DNA of 64,000 nt from Vibrio sp. qd031 (lineage in GTDB: Bacteria; Pseudomonadota; Gammaproteobacteria; Enterobacterales; Vibrionaceae). Positions within the stretch are counted from its first letter, which is position 1. Each line of letters opens with the position of its first letter. The notes below the pieces were generated by a model. The model was not told the origin of the DNA and did no database searches. It saw only the letters and a program-made list of their open reading frames with translations. The stretch covers positions 248,001-312,000 of the forward strand of contig NZ_JXQD01000018.1 in assembly GCF_002100145.1 (NCBI RefSeq), written 5' to 3'. A program made the translations under genes and the position numbers. Positions 53,789 to 62,850 of this stretch are shown in pieces.

Positions 53789-54982
53789 ATGGATAGACGT
53801 TTTCGAATTACTCTACTTTTTAACGCCAACAAAGTGTATGACCGTGAGGTGATGGAAGGTATTGGTGAATACCTGCAAGCTTCACAAAGTAATTGGGACA
53901 TTTTTATCGAAGAGGACTTCACAACACATTTAGACAATTTTCATAACTGGGTCGGTGATGGTGTGATTGCTGACTTTGACAACCCAGACATCATAAAGCT
54001 GGTCGAAAACACCCAACTCCCTGTGGTTGGCGTAGGTGGATCGTATCATAACGAGTCAGATTACCCAGACTACCCTTATGTCGCCACCGACAACTGTGGT
54101 TTGGTGGAGCTAGCGTTTCAACACCTAAAGGAAAAAGGGCTGGAGAACTTTGCTTTCTACGGCATGCCTCATCACTCGCACAATCTATGGGCAAGAGAGC
54201 GAGAGCAAGCGTTTAAAAACTTAGTCCACGCCGAAGGCTATAAGGGTTCAGTGTATCGCGGCAGCGAGACCTCACCACAGACTTGGCAGTATGACATGAA
54301 CCGTCTTGCCGACTGGTTGCAGCGTTTGCCGACGCCAACCGGCATAATTGCGGTAACCGATTCACGTGCGCGCCATTTACTGCAAATGTGTGAGCACCTT
54401 GGGATCATGGTGCCAGATAAAGTGTCGGTAATTGGCATAGATAACGAAGAACTGGCTCGCTATTTAACCCGTGTTTCACTCAGTTCCGTAGGACAAGGGT
54501 GTAAGCAGATGGGCTATCGCGCGGCCAAAATGTTGCACAAGCAGATGACCGCTGTCACTCAAGGAGACTGTGAAAATCCGGCAGAGGTATTAAACAACCC
54601 TCGAGTGATTATCCCACCTTCGCAAGTATTTTGTCGTCAAAGCACCGACTTCCAAGCGCTGAAAGACCCATATGTGATCCAAGCGATGCACTACATTAGG
54701 CACAATGCGGTCAAAGGCATTAAAGTTGAACAGGTACTTAGCTACGTAGGTATTTCTCGCTCTAATATGGAAGCTCGCTTTAGAGAAGAGCGTGGGCATT
54801 CTATTCATCAGGAAATTCACAACTCTAAACTGCAGCGCGCCTGTAACTTGCTCGAAACAACCAGCCTGCCAATCGCAGAGATTGCCGAATTGTGTGGTTA
54901 CCCATCTCTGCAGTATATGTACACGGTGTTTAAGAAGAATCTTGATCAAACACCGAAAGATTATCGAGATCTAAAAAAGTAG
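53789..54982 (+). CDS. xylR: XylR: xylose-responsive AraC-type activator
   Basis: 397 residues. The N-terminal (about 1-285) periplasmic-binding-like sugar sensor (ITLLFNANKVYDREVMEGIGEYLQ, VATDNCGLVELAFQHLKEKGLENFAFYGMP, VIGIDNEELARYL) and a C-terminal AraC helix-turn-helix (about 295-397; GISRSNMEARFREERGHSIHQEIHNSKLQRACNLL) match the XylR family, which binds D-xylose and activates xyl genes. It is divergent from xylB and converges on the beta-xylosidase gene; it probably controls both and the xylanase/porin genes downstream. Confidence 0.92.
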   Translation: MDRRFRITLLFNANKVYDREVMEGIGEYLQASQSNWDIFIEEDFTTHLDNFHNWVGDGVIADFDNPDIIKLVENTQLPVVGVGGSYHNESDYPDYPYVATDNCGLVELAFQHLKEKGLENFAFYGMPHHSHNLWAREREQAFKNLVHAEGYKGSVYRGSETSPQTWQYDMNRLADWLQRLPTPTGIIAVTDSRARHLLQMCEHLGIMVPDKVSVIGIDNEELARYLTRVSLSSVGQGCKQMGYRAAKMLHKQMTAVTQGDCENPAEVLNNPRVIIPPSQVFCRQSTDFQALKDPYVIQAMHYIRHNAVKGIKVEQVLSYVGISRSNMEARFREERGHSIHQEIHNSKLQRACNLLETTSLPIAEIAELCGYPSLQYMYTVFKKNLDQTPKDYRDLKK

Positions 54983-55035
54983 TACAAAGACTGCGTCTTG
55001 GTTCTTTGCCTACTCGCTGATGTAAGCAAACGAAA

Positions 55036-55073
55036 ACGCCCCGCCAATGACCGTTGTCACTCGCGGGGCGTAT
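55036..55073. terminator. Bidirectional terminator between xylR and the beta-xylosidase
   Basis: ACGCCCCGC pairs with GCGGGGCGT with an 18-nt loop, an A-run on the left and T-rich sequence on the right, between converging genes. Confidence 0.75.
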
Positions 55074-55120
55074 TTCATTGCGCAAAAAATAAGGGACTCA
55101 GTATCGGCCCCCTAGAATAT

Positions 55121-57475
55121 TTATCGCGTTTCACACACCATGCGCCACTGCTTAGGCAGAACGCGTTTTGTGCCCTCGACCATCACCATAGCACGTTGAT
55201 GAATACTATCAGCGCTGCTACCAACCATAATTTCAAACTCACCCGCTTCAACCACACGTTGACCCGAGTAATCGGTAAAGTTAAGCATATCAACAGGTAA
55301 ACTAAAGCACACCTGTTTGGTCTCACCTGCAGCCAGTGCCACTTTGTTAAAGCCTTTCAACTCCTTAAGTGGTCGCACAAGCGAGCAGACGCAATCACGT
55401 ACATACAGCTGAACAACCTCGCTGCCGGATACATCTCCACGGTTGGACACTTCAACGGTAACGTCAATCACACCTTCCATATCCACACTGGCTTGAGCGA
55501 GTGTCATTTCACCATATTCAAACTGGGTGTAGCTGAGGCCGTATCCAAATCCATACTTAGAGCCAAAATGGAAGGCAACGGGTGTGCCAGCACTTTTTAA
55601 CTTATGGTTATAAAAATACGGCACCGCACCTGCGCTTTTCGGAATCGATACAGTTAAGCGTCCACTTGGATTGACCACACCGCTTAGCACATCTGCAATT
55701 GCACGAGCGCCCTCTTGACCGGGTGCCCAACCGCAAACTATCGCTGCAACTTTGTCTTCTAATCCGCCTAGGTTATATGGGCGTCCACCCGTCATAACGA
55801 CGACGACAGGCTTACCCGTCTCCACAGCTCGTTGGAGCATGTTCAATTGCACGCCCGGCAGCTCAAGACTATCAACGTCCGATCCTTCGCCAACAGTACC
55901 TGTTTGGAACAGACCCGCGAGATCACCCACACAGACTATTGCGACTTCAGCAGCATCAATGGTGCTTTCCATTTCGGCAAAGCCAGTAACGTCCTCGCTT
56001 AATGGCCACTTAGCCTCATGATCAATCACCATGTTAACGTCACCAGGGAAAACCGGAGCATTAGCGTGGCGCTCCGTTAAAATGTCGCACCCTTTGGCGT
56101 AGCTTACATGCTCAAATTGCTGGGAAAGCGCGTCCAAAATTGTCGGGCACACTTTAACACCATCAGATTCTTCTTTACTCAAAATAAGGTGAACGGGGAA
56201 GCTGTATCCACCTAGCAGTGCCATCGCATCATCCGCCGTTGGACCAACCACGGCCAGTTTTGTTTGCGCAGCCAAAGGTAACGTGTTTCTATTTTCCAGC
56301 AACACAATAGATTCAGAGGCGACTTGATAGGCCAACGCATCGGCTTTATCACTGGCAAGGCATACGCTCTCGACGTCGGTGTATGGATCCTCAAATAGCC
56401 CAAGCTCAAATTTCGCTTTCAGAACACGAGACACTGTTTGATCCAAATCGGCTTCGCTAATCAACTCTTTTTCAAGCGCCTGCTTAAAGCGAGAGCTGGT
56501 GCAATCATCAGGTAACTCGACATCAACACCCGCTTTTAGGGCGAGTGCGGCTGCACCTTCCACAGTATCGGTTAACGCGTGGTGACTTTTGAGCAGCTCA
56601 ATGCCGCCGTAATCTGCAACAATCAACCCGTCAAACCCCCATTGGTTACGCAGCACCTCGGTTAAGAGATGGTGCGATGCATGACAGGCCTCGTTGTCTA
56701 TATCGTGATAAGCCGGCATTACCGAGGCAGCATTGCCAAGTTTTACCGCCATTTCGAATGGCAACAAGAAGGTATCGTTAAGCTCTTTAAACCCAAGGTG
56801 AACGGGAGCGTGATTTCTTGCGCCTTCGCTGTATGAGTGCCCAACAAAGTGCTTGAGTGTCGCGTACAGATCTCGATTCTCTCCTTGCAGTCCTTTCACA
56901 TACGACGTGGCCATTATGCCCGTGTGATAAGGATCTTCAGATAGACACTCTTCTGTCCTACCCCAACGCACATCTCGAGATACATCTAAAACTGGCGCTA
57001 AACCTTGCTTACATCCTACCGAGCGGGCTTGCTTTCCAATTTCTTCAGCCAATTGTTCAATCAGTTGTGGATTCCAAGTGTGACCATAATTTAATGAGGA
57101 AGGACACAGTGTTGCACCTTTCGCCATTAGACCGACCAAACATTCTTCGTGCGGAATAGCAGGGATACCCAGTCTCGTCTCTTCTACGAGCTGCTTTTGA
57201 AGTGCGTTAAGTGCCATAACCCCTTCTTTAGCATCGACAGGTACAGTCCCCAGTGGACGTGTGATCTGCCCTAATCCGTGGGCTAATTTGTCACGTAGAC
57301 TGCCACTTTGAGCACTATCGGTCATTTCTAGTTCGCGAGTCTGGTGATCGCCATCAGCTTGGAGCTTGAGCCACTGCGCACCGAGTTGTGCCACTTTTTC
57401 ATCAATAGTCATTCGGCTGAGTAAGTCCGCAACACGTTGGTTTACGGGTAATGTTGGGTCTTGATACTTTTTCAC
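55121..57475 (-). CDS. GH3 beta-xylosidase
   Basis: 784 residues with no signal peptide (cytoplasmic). The GH3 barrel has the KHFVGHSYSEGARNHAPVHLG motif (about 208-228) and the nucleophile Asp288 (GLIVADYGG). The sandwich domain holds MTGGRPYNLGGL; the C-terminal fibronectin-like domain ends GEFEIMVGSSADSIHQ. The subtype resembles exo-1,4-beta-xylosidases (also alpha-L-arabinofuranosidase/xylosidase types). It would split imported xylo-oligosaccharides to xylose for isomerase and XylB. The ATG at 57475 is followed by MKKYQDPTLPVNQRV, the usual start. Confidence 0.9.
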   Translation of the reverse strand: MKKYQDPTLPVNQRVADLLSRMTIDEKVAQLGAQWLKLQADGDHQTRELEMTDSAQSGSLRDKLAHGLGQITRPLGTVPVDAKEGVMALNALQKQLVEETRLGIPAIPHEECLVGLMAKGATLCPSSLNYGHTWNPQLIEQLAEEIGKQARSVGCKQGLAPVLDVSRDVRWGRTEECLSEDPYHTGIMATSYVKGLQGENRDLYATLKHFVGHSYSEGARNHAPVHLGFKELNDTFLLPFEMAVKLGNAASVMPAYHDIDNEACHASHHLLTEVLRNQWGFDGLIVADYGGIELLKSHHALTDTVEGAAALALKAGVDVELPDDCTSSRFKQALEKELISEADLDQTVSRVLKAKFELGLFEDPYTDVESVCLASDKADALAYQVASESIVLLENRNTLPLAAQTKLAVVGPTADDAMALLGGYSFPVHLILSKEESDGVKVCPTILDALSQQFEHVSYAKGCDILTERHANAPVFPGDVNMVIDHEAKWPLSEDVTGFAEMESTIDAAEVAIVCVGDLAGLFQTGTVGEGSDVDSLELPGVQLNMLQRAVETGKPVVVVMTGGRPYNLGGLEDKVAAIVCGWAPGQEGARAIADVLSGVVNPSGRLTVSIPKSAGAVPYFYNHKLKSAGTPVAFHFGSKYGFGYGLSYTQFEYGEMTLAQASVDMEGVIDVTVEVSNRGDVSGSEVVQLYVRDCVCSLVRPLKELKGFNKVALAAGETKQVCFSLPVDMLNFTDYSGQRVVEAGEFEIMVGSSADSIHQRAMVMVEGTKRVLPKQWRMVCETR

Positions 57476-57900
57476 GGGGTCTCCAATACATGCAGATTTT
57501 TAGAATACTCTATAAATAGTGAGGGATTTTTTTTGTAAAGTCTGAGCGAAGCAAGACATTTGCGAAATTAATAAATAACAAAATTAGAAATCATAAATGA
57601 ACCGTCATGTTCAATAAGCCGTACAGAAACATGCTGTTACCTTCAAGTAAAGAAATTGACCAACGCGGTGCTGTGTCGTTCATTTAGGCATAAAAAAACC
57701 GAGCCATCATGGCTCGGTCAAAATATGGAGGGCAACACTTATACCAATCGAACTCACTAACTGGTCAGAAAACTGCACTTAAAAATCTCTGAGAACAAGG
57801 CAAAGATTTTCGTAGATAGTTGTTAGACCTACAAAAGCTTCAACGCCGGTATCTTTGATTTTAACAAGCAACAATGATCAGCTAGTTGCTTTGATTGGTA
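57476..57900. other. Intergenic region with terminator and dispersed repeat
   Basis: About 425 bp: an AT-rich beta-xylosidase promoter region, a terminator (57698) and the 165-bp repeat (57739). No gene. Confidence 0.5.
57698..57719 (-). terminator. Terminator for the glycine-zipper lipoprotein gene
   Basis: An 8-bp stem (ACCGAGCC/GGCTCGGT) with a 6-nt loop and seven T on the minus strand. It lies about 180 bp beyond the lipoprotein stop, with the repeat copy B between them. Confidence 0.7.
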
Positions 57901-57903
57901 TTA
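57739..57903. repeat. TAATACCAATC-type dispersed element, copy B
   Basis: 165 bp homologous to copy A. Here the ends are near-perfect inverted repeats (TTATACCAATC on the left, GATTGGTATTA on the right). The right end includes the TAA stop (57901-57903, minus strand) of the lipoprotein gene. Confidence 0.78.
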
Positions 57904-58326
57904 GCTCTCTTCACTGTCAGGAGCAGATTTCTCTAACTCCGTTTCCATGTCGGCTAGTTTTTGTTCAAGCTCAATTAACTTAATTTCTGCTTCAAGCTCA
58001 GCAACACGGCGCTCTGCGTCACTGCGAGTATCTTGAGATACACCATCTGCCAACACTTGGTTACGATCGGCTTCTCTTGAGTCTTGAAGATCTTTCATCG
58101 AACCTGACACACCACCAGCCACTCCGCCTAAAGCCGCGCCTTGCACTGCGAGCGTGGCATCACCGGTTAGCGCACCCATTGTGGCACCTAACAACGCACC
58201 ACCAGCTGCGCCTCGGTTACGAGCTGCATTTTCGTTTTCCGCATCAAATGCAGGAGATGAACATCCTGTGGCAATCAATATGGTTGACGTCAATATAAGA
58301 AGGTTACGTTTTGGCAAAGTCATCAT
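57901..58326 (-). CDS. Glycine-zipper lipoprotein with C-terminal coiled coil
   Basis: 141 residues. The lipoprotein signal ends at Cys22 (LIATGC). A glycine-zipper segment (about 38-76; RGAAGGALLGATMGALTGDATLAVQGAALGGVAGGVSG) resembles membrane-inserting YMGG/17-kDa-antigen proteins, followed by a charged coiled coil (about 98-132) rich in Glu/Leu heptads. Probably an envelope lipoprotein of unknown role. The stop codon is provided by the adjacent repeat. It is not obviously linked to xylan metabolism. Confidence 0.75.
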   Translation of the reverse strand: MMTLPKRNLLILTSTILIATGCSSPAFDAENENAARNRGAAGGALLGATMGALTGDATLAVQGAALGGVAGGVSGSMKDLQDSREADRNQVLADGVSQDTRSDAERRVAELEAEIKLIELEQKLADMETELEKSAPDSEES

Positions 58327-58588
58327 GGTCGTATACTCAAATGAGTTGTAATGATAACGATGATAAGAACTGATTATCAGCGCCCAGAGGTAAGCGCCCC
58401 ATAATGAGTGACACTGTCACTCATTACAAAATACCATTACACGATTACTCTTTTTGTTGGAATGCGCGTCACTTCGCAATTGTATATACGAAATCTCGTA
58501 ATCCCATTTCTAAATTTGGTATCTCGATTCCAAACCGGGCTTACTTTGTTATATTAAAGTTGTGTTGCATAAGTGTGAAGGTATTGCT

Positions 58589-59710
58589 GTGAAGAAAATA
58601 TTGGTACTGTTAGACGTGATGGTATTTTTTGATCGTGAACTATTTAGAGGTATTCAAGCTGCACTAAAAACCTACTCAACGCAAAGTACGGTATATTTAA
58701 GCTCACAAAATGATATTGAAATTCTTAGATTAACCAAATGGGATGTTGTTATTGCTGACGGAGATAAAATCAGTGATATAAATGCTATTAGCTCATTGGC
58801 TAACTTATGCTTAATATACTCAAGCAGTGAGTTAAATGATGTTCCTAAAAATGTTCACGTACTCTCTTTAGATAATGAACAATTCGCAAGCTTAGCATTA
58901 GGTAAGTTTTTAGAACTAGGCATCAAGCAGGTTGGGTTTTATTGTAATGAGTTCGACGATAAGTTTTTGTGGAATAAAGAGAGAAAGCACGCCTTTTTAG
59001 AGCATGCCAAAAACGTTGGTCTTACAATTATCGATATGCAACATTACCAGCCTCAGCGTAACCAAGAACAAATGGGTGTGTTTTGCAGTACTGACCGCTC
59101 AGCAAGAACCTTGTTGCAATCACTCTCCGATCAGCGTGTGATGATCCCTCAACAAGTTGCTGTAATTGGCGTCGACTGCGACCCAATTGAAAACGAAATA
59201 TCACCAATATCAATCACATCCATCGATATCAACCCATTTGATATCGGAAAGCAAGCTGTGCAATCGGTGTTTAGTTTACGACGAAACCAACACCACAGGT
59301 ATACTGCAAGCCACATAGAAATCAATGATTCGTGCCGCGAGGACTATCAGCAAGATACTATAGTCAGTCAGGCTTTGTTTTACATTTACAATAACTATCA
59401 GAACCCGATAAAAGTATCTACCATTGCGCGGTACTGTCGAGTCTCACGTAAGACATTAGACACCCGATTTTTAAACGCTAAAGGCATCACCGTGCATCAA
59501 TACATTGTGAATACTCGTGTCGAGCGTGCGAAAAAATACCTAATTGAATCTGATGAATCTATCGAAGAAATCGCCATGCGTTGTGGCTATCCACATCACA
59601 GCTACTTGTACCAAGTATTCAAAAAACACATGAACTGCACGCCTGTCGATTATCGAAAATCATTTCGTGAAAATATACAGAACGAAGCAACAAGATCACC
59701 ATCACATTAA
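58589..59710 (+). CDS. XylR-like AraC regulator, divergent paralogue
   Basis: 373 residues. The N-terminal sensor is a shortened XylR-like domain (ILVLLDVMVFFDRELFRGIQAAL; VIGVDCDPIENEISPISITSI) and the C-terminal AraC helix-turn-helix (about 270-370: CRVSRKTLDTRFLNAKGITVHQYIVNTRVERAKKYL) is well preserved. The sensor keeps the fold but differs at many sugar-contact positions, so it may bind another pentose or oligosaccharide, or none. The GTG at 58589 has AAGGT 7 bp before it; the longer frame begins GTG at 58562. The 5' region is AT-rich compared with its neighbours. It is directly upstream of the xylanase gene, likely its regulator. Confidence 0.83.
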   Translation: MKKILVLLDVMVFFDRELFRGIQAALKTYSTQSTVYLSSQNDIEILRLTKWDVVIADGDKISDINAISSLANLCLIYSSSELNDVPKNVHVLSLDNEQFASLALGKFLELGIKQVGFYCNEFDDKFLWNKERKHAFLEHAKNVGLTIIDMQHYQPQRNQEQMGVFCSTDRSARTLLQSLSDQRVMIPQQVAVIGVDCDPIENEISPISITSIDINPFDIGKQAVQSVFSLRRNQHHRYTASHIEINDSCREDYQQDTIVSQALFYIYNNYQNPIKVSTIARYCRVSRKTLDTRFLNAKGITVHQYIVNTRVERAKKYLIESDESIEEIAMRCGYPHHSYLYQVFKKHMNCTPVDYRKSFRENIQNEATRSPSH

Positions 59711-59819
59711 CTATATATTGATAAACATCCATAATTAAATTACCAATATACACAATGTAATGTAACAAAATATTATTCATCCTTGGTGTTAGTAATTACA
59801 CTAATTATAAAGGCCAAGG

Positions 59820-61424
59820 ATGAATACAAAAGCTCTACCAATTATTATTACGCTGCCGTTACTTCTGCAGGGCTGTTTATTAGAAGACAGCCCTACCCCT
59901 TCAGGTAGCACCATTTCTTCACCTACAACTCAAAATCTTAAAGTACTGGCGCAAGACCTGCCAATCGGTGTTGCTCTCCCCGCAGGCGACGCAAGTAACT
60001 CGGTATTAAAGCGTAACGCCATGCAAACCGTGGTTGAAAAGCACTTTAGCCATGTTTCAGCAGAAAATATCATGAAACCCAGCTACTTACAGCCAACGGC
60101 CAATCAATTTGATTTCACCGATGCTGATGCACTCATGGATTATGCTCAAAGTTTCAATGCCACTGTGCATGGCCACACCTTAGTGTGGCACCAGCAATTA
60201 CCGCAATGGATGAATAGCTGTGGCACAGCATCTAACTGTACATCTATCATGGAGAACCATATCTCTACCGTTGTGAGTCATTTTGGTGACGACATTGTAA
60301 GCTGGGATGTTGTTAACGAAGCGTTTTCAGACGATGGAAGCTATCGCAGTGACGACAGTCTCTGGTATTCAACGATAGGAAAAACCTATATTGAAAAAGC
60401 GTTCACTGCAGCTCGTACAGCCAATGGGAACGCCAAACTTTACTATAACGACTACAACATCGAACACAACGGCAACAAAATGGACGCGGTCATTGCTATG
60501 GTCAATGACTTTAAAACACGGAATATCCCCATTGATGGCATTGGGTTTCAAATGCACGTGTCGCTAGAAGACCCCCAAATTAGCGCAATTAAGGCTGCCT
60601 TTACCAAAGCTGTTGATACGGGCCTAATGGTTAAAATAACCGAGCTGGATATGCGGTTAAATACCCAAGGAAATTATTCCAATCTCACGTCTCAACTCGC
60701 CGCTAAACAGCAGGCCCGATATCAACAGATTGTCGAAGCTTATCTAGACGTTGTTCCGAGTGCACAGCGTGGAGGGATCACTTTTTGGGGTGTTTCGGAT
60801 GATGATAGCTGGATCATTGATCTGTATGGAAAAGCAGACTGGCCTTTGCTGTTTAACAGCGATATGTCAGCCAAGCCCGCTCTTGAAGGCGTCGCTGACG
60901 CACTCATTGCGAAAATAGAACAGCCAGGTCCTGCGATGTTTAGTGACAGCTTTGAGTCTGCCGTGAGTTGGTATAAAGACGATCAAAGTAACGTCTCTGG
61001 CGCGCACACTCACAATGGCCTAGATCAGACCATGAACATCGACATCGAGTGGGCGGCAGACGGAAACAACTACACCATAGCAACCACCTTTACCAACGAT
61101 ACGACCATCGATTTCACGACTCCAGTGACCATTAGCTTTGATGTCCTTGTTCCTACCAGTTATGGCAACACTGGCACGTTGGCCATTCAGCCTTTCATCA
61201 TGGACGGTGACTACACCCCTGCGTACATTGGCTATCAGTTTGGCTATACACCGGGCGAATGGGCAACCATTACCCTACCTAATGTGTCACCGGACTTTGC
61301 CTTTGGTTATAACGGCAATCCTAACTTCAGCGCTATAAGCCGAATTGGACTGCAATTTATCGCAAATGGCGCAATACCGCCAAGAGAGACCATCCAAGTC
61401 GATAACGTCACTATTTCTCGATAG
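59820..61424 (+). CDS. GH10 endo-beta-1,4-xylanase, outer-membrane lipoprotein
   Basis: 534 residues. The signal peptide ends in a lipobox with Cys19 (LLLQGC). The GH10 barrel covers about 40-365: HTLVWHQQLPQWM, the acid/base Glu167 in WDVVNEAF, YYNDYNIE, and the nucleophile Glu275 in VKITELDMRL. The C-terminal region (about 370-534; SDSFESAVSWYKDD to VDNVTISR) looks like an all-beta carbohydrate-binding domain of the CBM4/9/11 style, but I cannot place it. It attacks xylan at the cell surface, anchored in the outer membrane. It is followed at 91 bp by a sugar porin. Confidence 0.9.
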   Translation: MNTKALPIIITLPLLLQGCLLEDSPTPSGSTISSPTTQNLKVLAQDLPIGVALPAGDASNSVLKRNAMQTVVEKHFSHVSAENIMKPSYLQPTANQFDFTDADALMDYAQSFNATVHGHTLVWHQQLPQWMNSCGTASNCTSIMENHISTVVSHFGDDIVSWDVVNEAFSDDGSYRSDDSLWYSTIGKTYIEKAFTAARTANGNAKLYYNDYNIEHNGNKMDAVIAMVNDFKTRNIPIDGIGFQMHVSLEDPQISAIKAAFTKAVDTGLMVKITELDMRLNTQGNYSNLTSQLAAKQQARYQQIVEAYLDVVPSAQRGGITFWGVSDDDSWIIDLYGKADWPLLFNSDMSAKPALEGVADALIAKIEQPGPAMFSDSFESAVSWYKDDQSNVSGAHTHNGLDQTMNIDIEWAADGNNYTIATTFTNDTTIDFTTPVTISFDVLVPTSYGNTGTLAIQPFIMDGDYTPAYIGYQFGYTPGEWATITLPNVSPDFAFGYNGNPNFSAISRIGLQFIANGAIPPRETIQVDNVTISR

Positions 61425-61515
61425 TCATCGCAGCAATGAATCCAAGCGACTAAACCTCAACACTGCGGGTGGCTTCACTGTGCTGCTCGCCTCCCAACAT
61501 AAAAAAGGACAATTT

Positions 61516-62781
61516 ATGACAACTTTCACTCGCACCCTGCTTGGTTGCGCCGTAGTCGGCTGCCTCACACCCTGCATCACACTGGCAGACGATGCTGCAA
61601 TTGCAGAGCTTGAGCAGCGCCTGCAGCAACTGGAAGAGCGTGTAGAAACAACTTACGTCTACGATCAACAGCCAGCAGATTTAACACCCGATGTCGTCCC
61701 CCCTGCAGGTGTGGTGTTTTCAGGATACGCGCGTTATGGCACGCAATATCAAGAGGGCGATCTTCGATTTTTGGAAGTCGGCTCAACAGGTAAAGCCATT
61801 GGCCGACTAGGCAACGAAACAAACGGTGGCGAGTTTCAGCTTGCTCGCGTATTTCAAAGCGACAGCGGTGTACTTTGGGACATAGTGATGATGATTGACC
61901 ACTGGGCCTACGATGGATGGAGTTCTTCAGGCGGTGTCGACCTTAAAAAGGCCTACGCTGGAGTCACCAACGTTATAGCAAATAAACCAGACATGTATTT
62001 TTGGGCAGGTCGCGATTTTCACCAGCGCCCACTGCAAAACACCAACGACTATTTTTGGATGGTGCACGATGGCCAAGGGGGTGGTTTTAAGAACTTGCAG
62101 CTAGGTGGCGCGAAATTTGACTTAGGGTTGGTCGGTGAAGTGGCCAATGCTGATGGTGGAACACTTGGTAATAGTACTGGCGTCTTTGCAGCCACGACTA
62201 AAATCCATGACATCAATATTGGCATTGGTAAACTCGACCTCTATGGTAACTATGGGTTTGCCTCAAACGAAGCTCCAGTGGATAAACAAGAAGAGCGTGC
62301 ATGGATTGTCGGTGCATCAATTGGGTTAGGCAGCTCTAACAAACTCTTACTGCGCTATTCTGACGGCGCCGATAACTCTGTGTTCCAACTTCAAGGCGAC
62401 CAACAAGTGGTGTACGCAAGCTTTGACGGCAACTTCAACTATGGACATCCTTGGAGTGTTGATTACCTTGCATCCTACAAGGAGTTTGGTGGCGAAGCTG
62501 TCGAGAGTAAAAACGAATACTCGGTCATTGTTCGCCCAATGTATAGCTGGAACGCAGTTCACTCCACGTGGTTCGAAGCAGGGTATGCAATGGAAGATTA
62601 CACTTACAATGGCGACATAACCGGCTGGAAAGCGACTATTTCACAGAACATGTCTTTAGGTGGCATGCCGTGGAGTCGGCCAATGTTACGCGCTTACGCG
62701 ACCGTTGGCGATGTTGAAGAAAGAGATGGCACCACACAAGATGCGCTTAACGTAGGCCTCCAATTTGAGGCTTGGTGGTAA
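61516..62781 (+). CDS. LamB-like outer-membrane sugar porin
   Basis: 421 residues with a signal peptide, an N-terminal periplasmic coiled coil (AIAELEQRLQQLEERVETTYV), and a beta-barrel of maltoporin type (VFSGYARYGTQY, WAGRDFHQRPLQNTNDYFWMVHDGQGGG, terminal FEAWW). Maltoporins have an aromatic slide for sugars; the context suggests xylo-oligosaccharides. The ATG at 61516 has AAGGA upstream; the longer frame (61345) overlaps the xylanase. It is probably co-transcribed with the xylanase, and a terminator follows. Confidence 0.85.
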   Translation: MTTFTRTLLGCAVVGCLTPCITLADDAAIAELEQRLQQLEERVETTYVYDQQPADLTPDVVPPAGVVFSGYARYGTQYQEGDLRFLEVGSTGKAIGRLGNETNGGEFQLARVFQSDSGVLWDIVMMIDHWAYDGWSSSGGVDLKKAYAGVTNVIANKPDMYFWAGRDFHQRPLQNTNDYFWMVHDGQGGGFKNLQLGGAKFDLGLVGEVANADGGTLGNSTGVFAATTKIHDINIGIGKLDLYGNYGFASNEAPVDKQEERAWIVGASIGLGSSNKLLLRYSDGADNSVFQLQGDQQVVYASFDGNFNYGHPWSVDYLASYKEFGGEAVESKNEYSVIVRPMYSWNAVHSTWFEAGYAMEDYTYNGDITGWKATISQNMSLGGMPWSRPMLRAYATVGDVEERDGTTQDALNVGLQFEAWW

Positions 62782-62798
62782 CCCACTAACCCTTTTGA

Positions 62799-62826
62799 AT
62801 TGCCCTACGCCTAGTGTAGGGCAAAT
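62799..62826. terminator. Bidirectional terminator between porin and GST genes
   Basis: TTGCCCTAC pairs with GTAGGGCAA over a loop of about 6 nt between convergent genes. Confidence 0.65.
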
Positions 62827-62850
62827 CGTTGCTACAGCCGCATAATGCGA

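Noticed and set aside
61345..61515. Extended N-terminus of the sugar porin overlapping the xylanase
   Set aside because: The ATG at 61516 has AAGGA and begins a proper signal peptide; the upstream residues are only the reading frame running through the xylanase 3' end.
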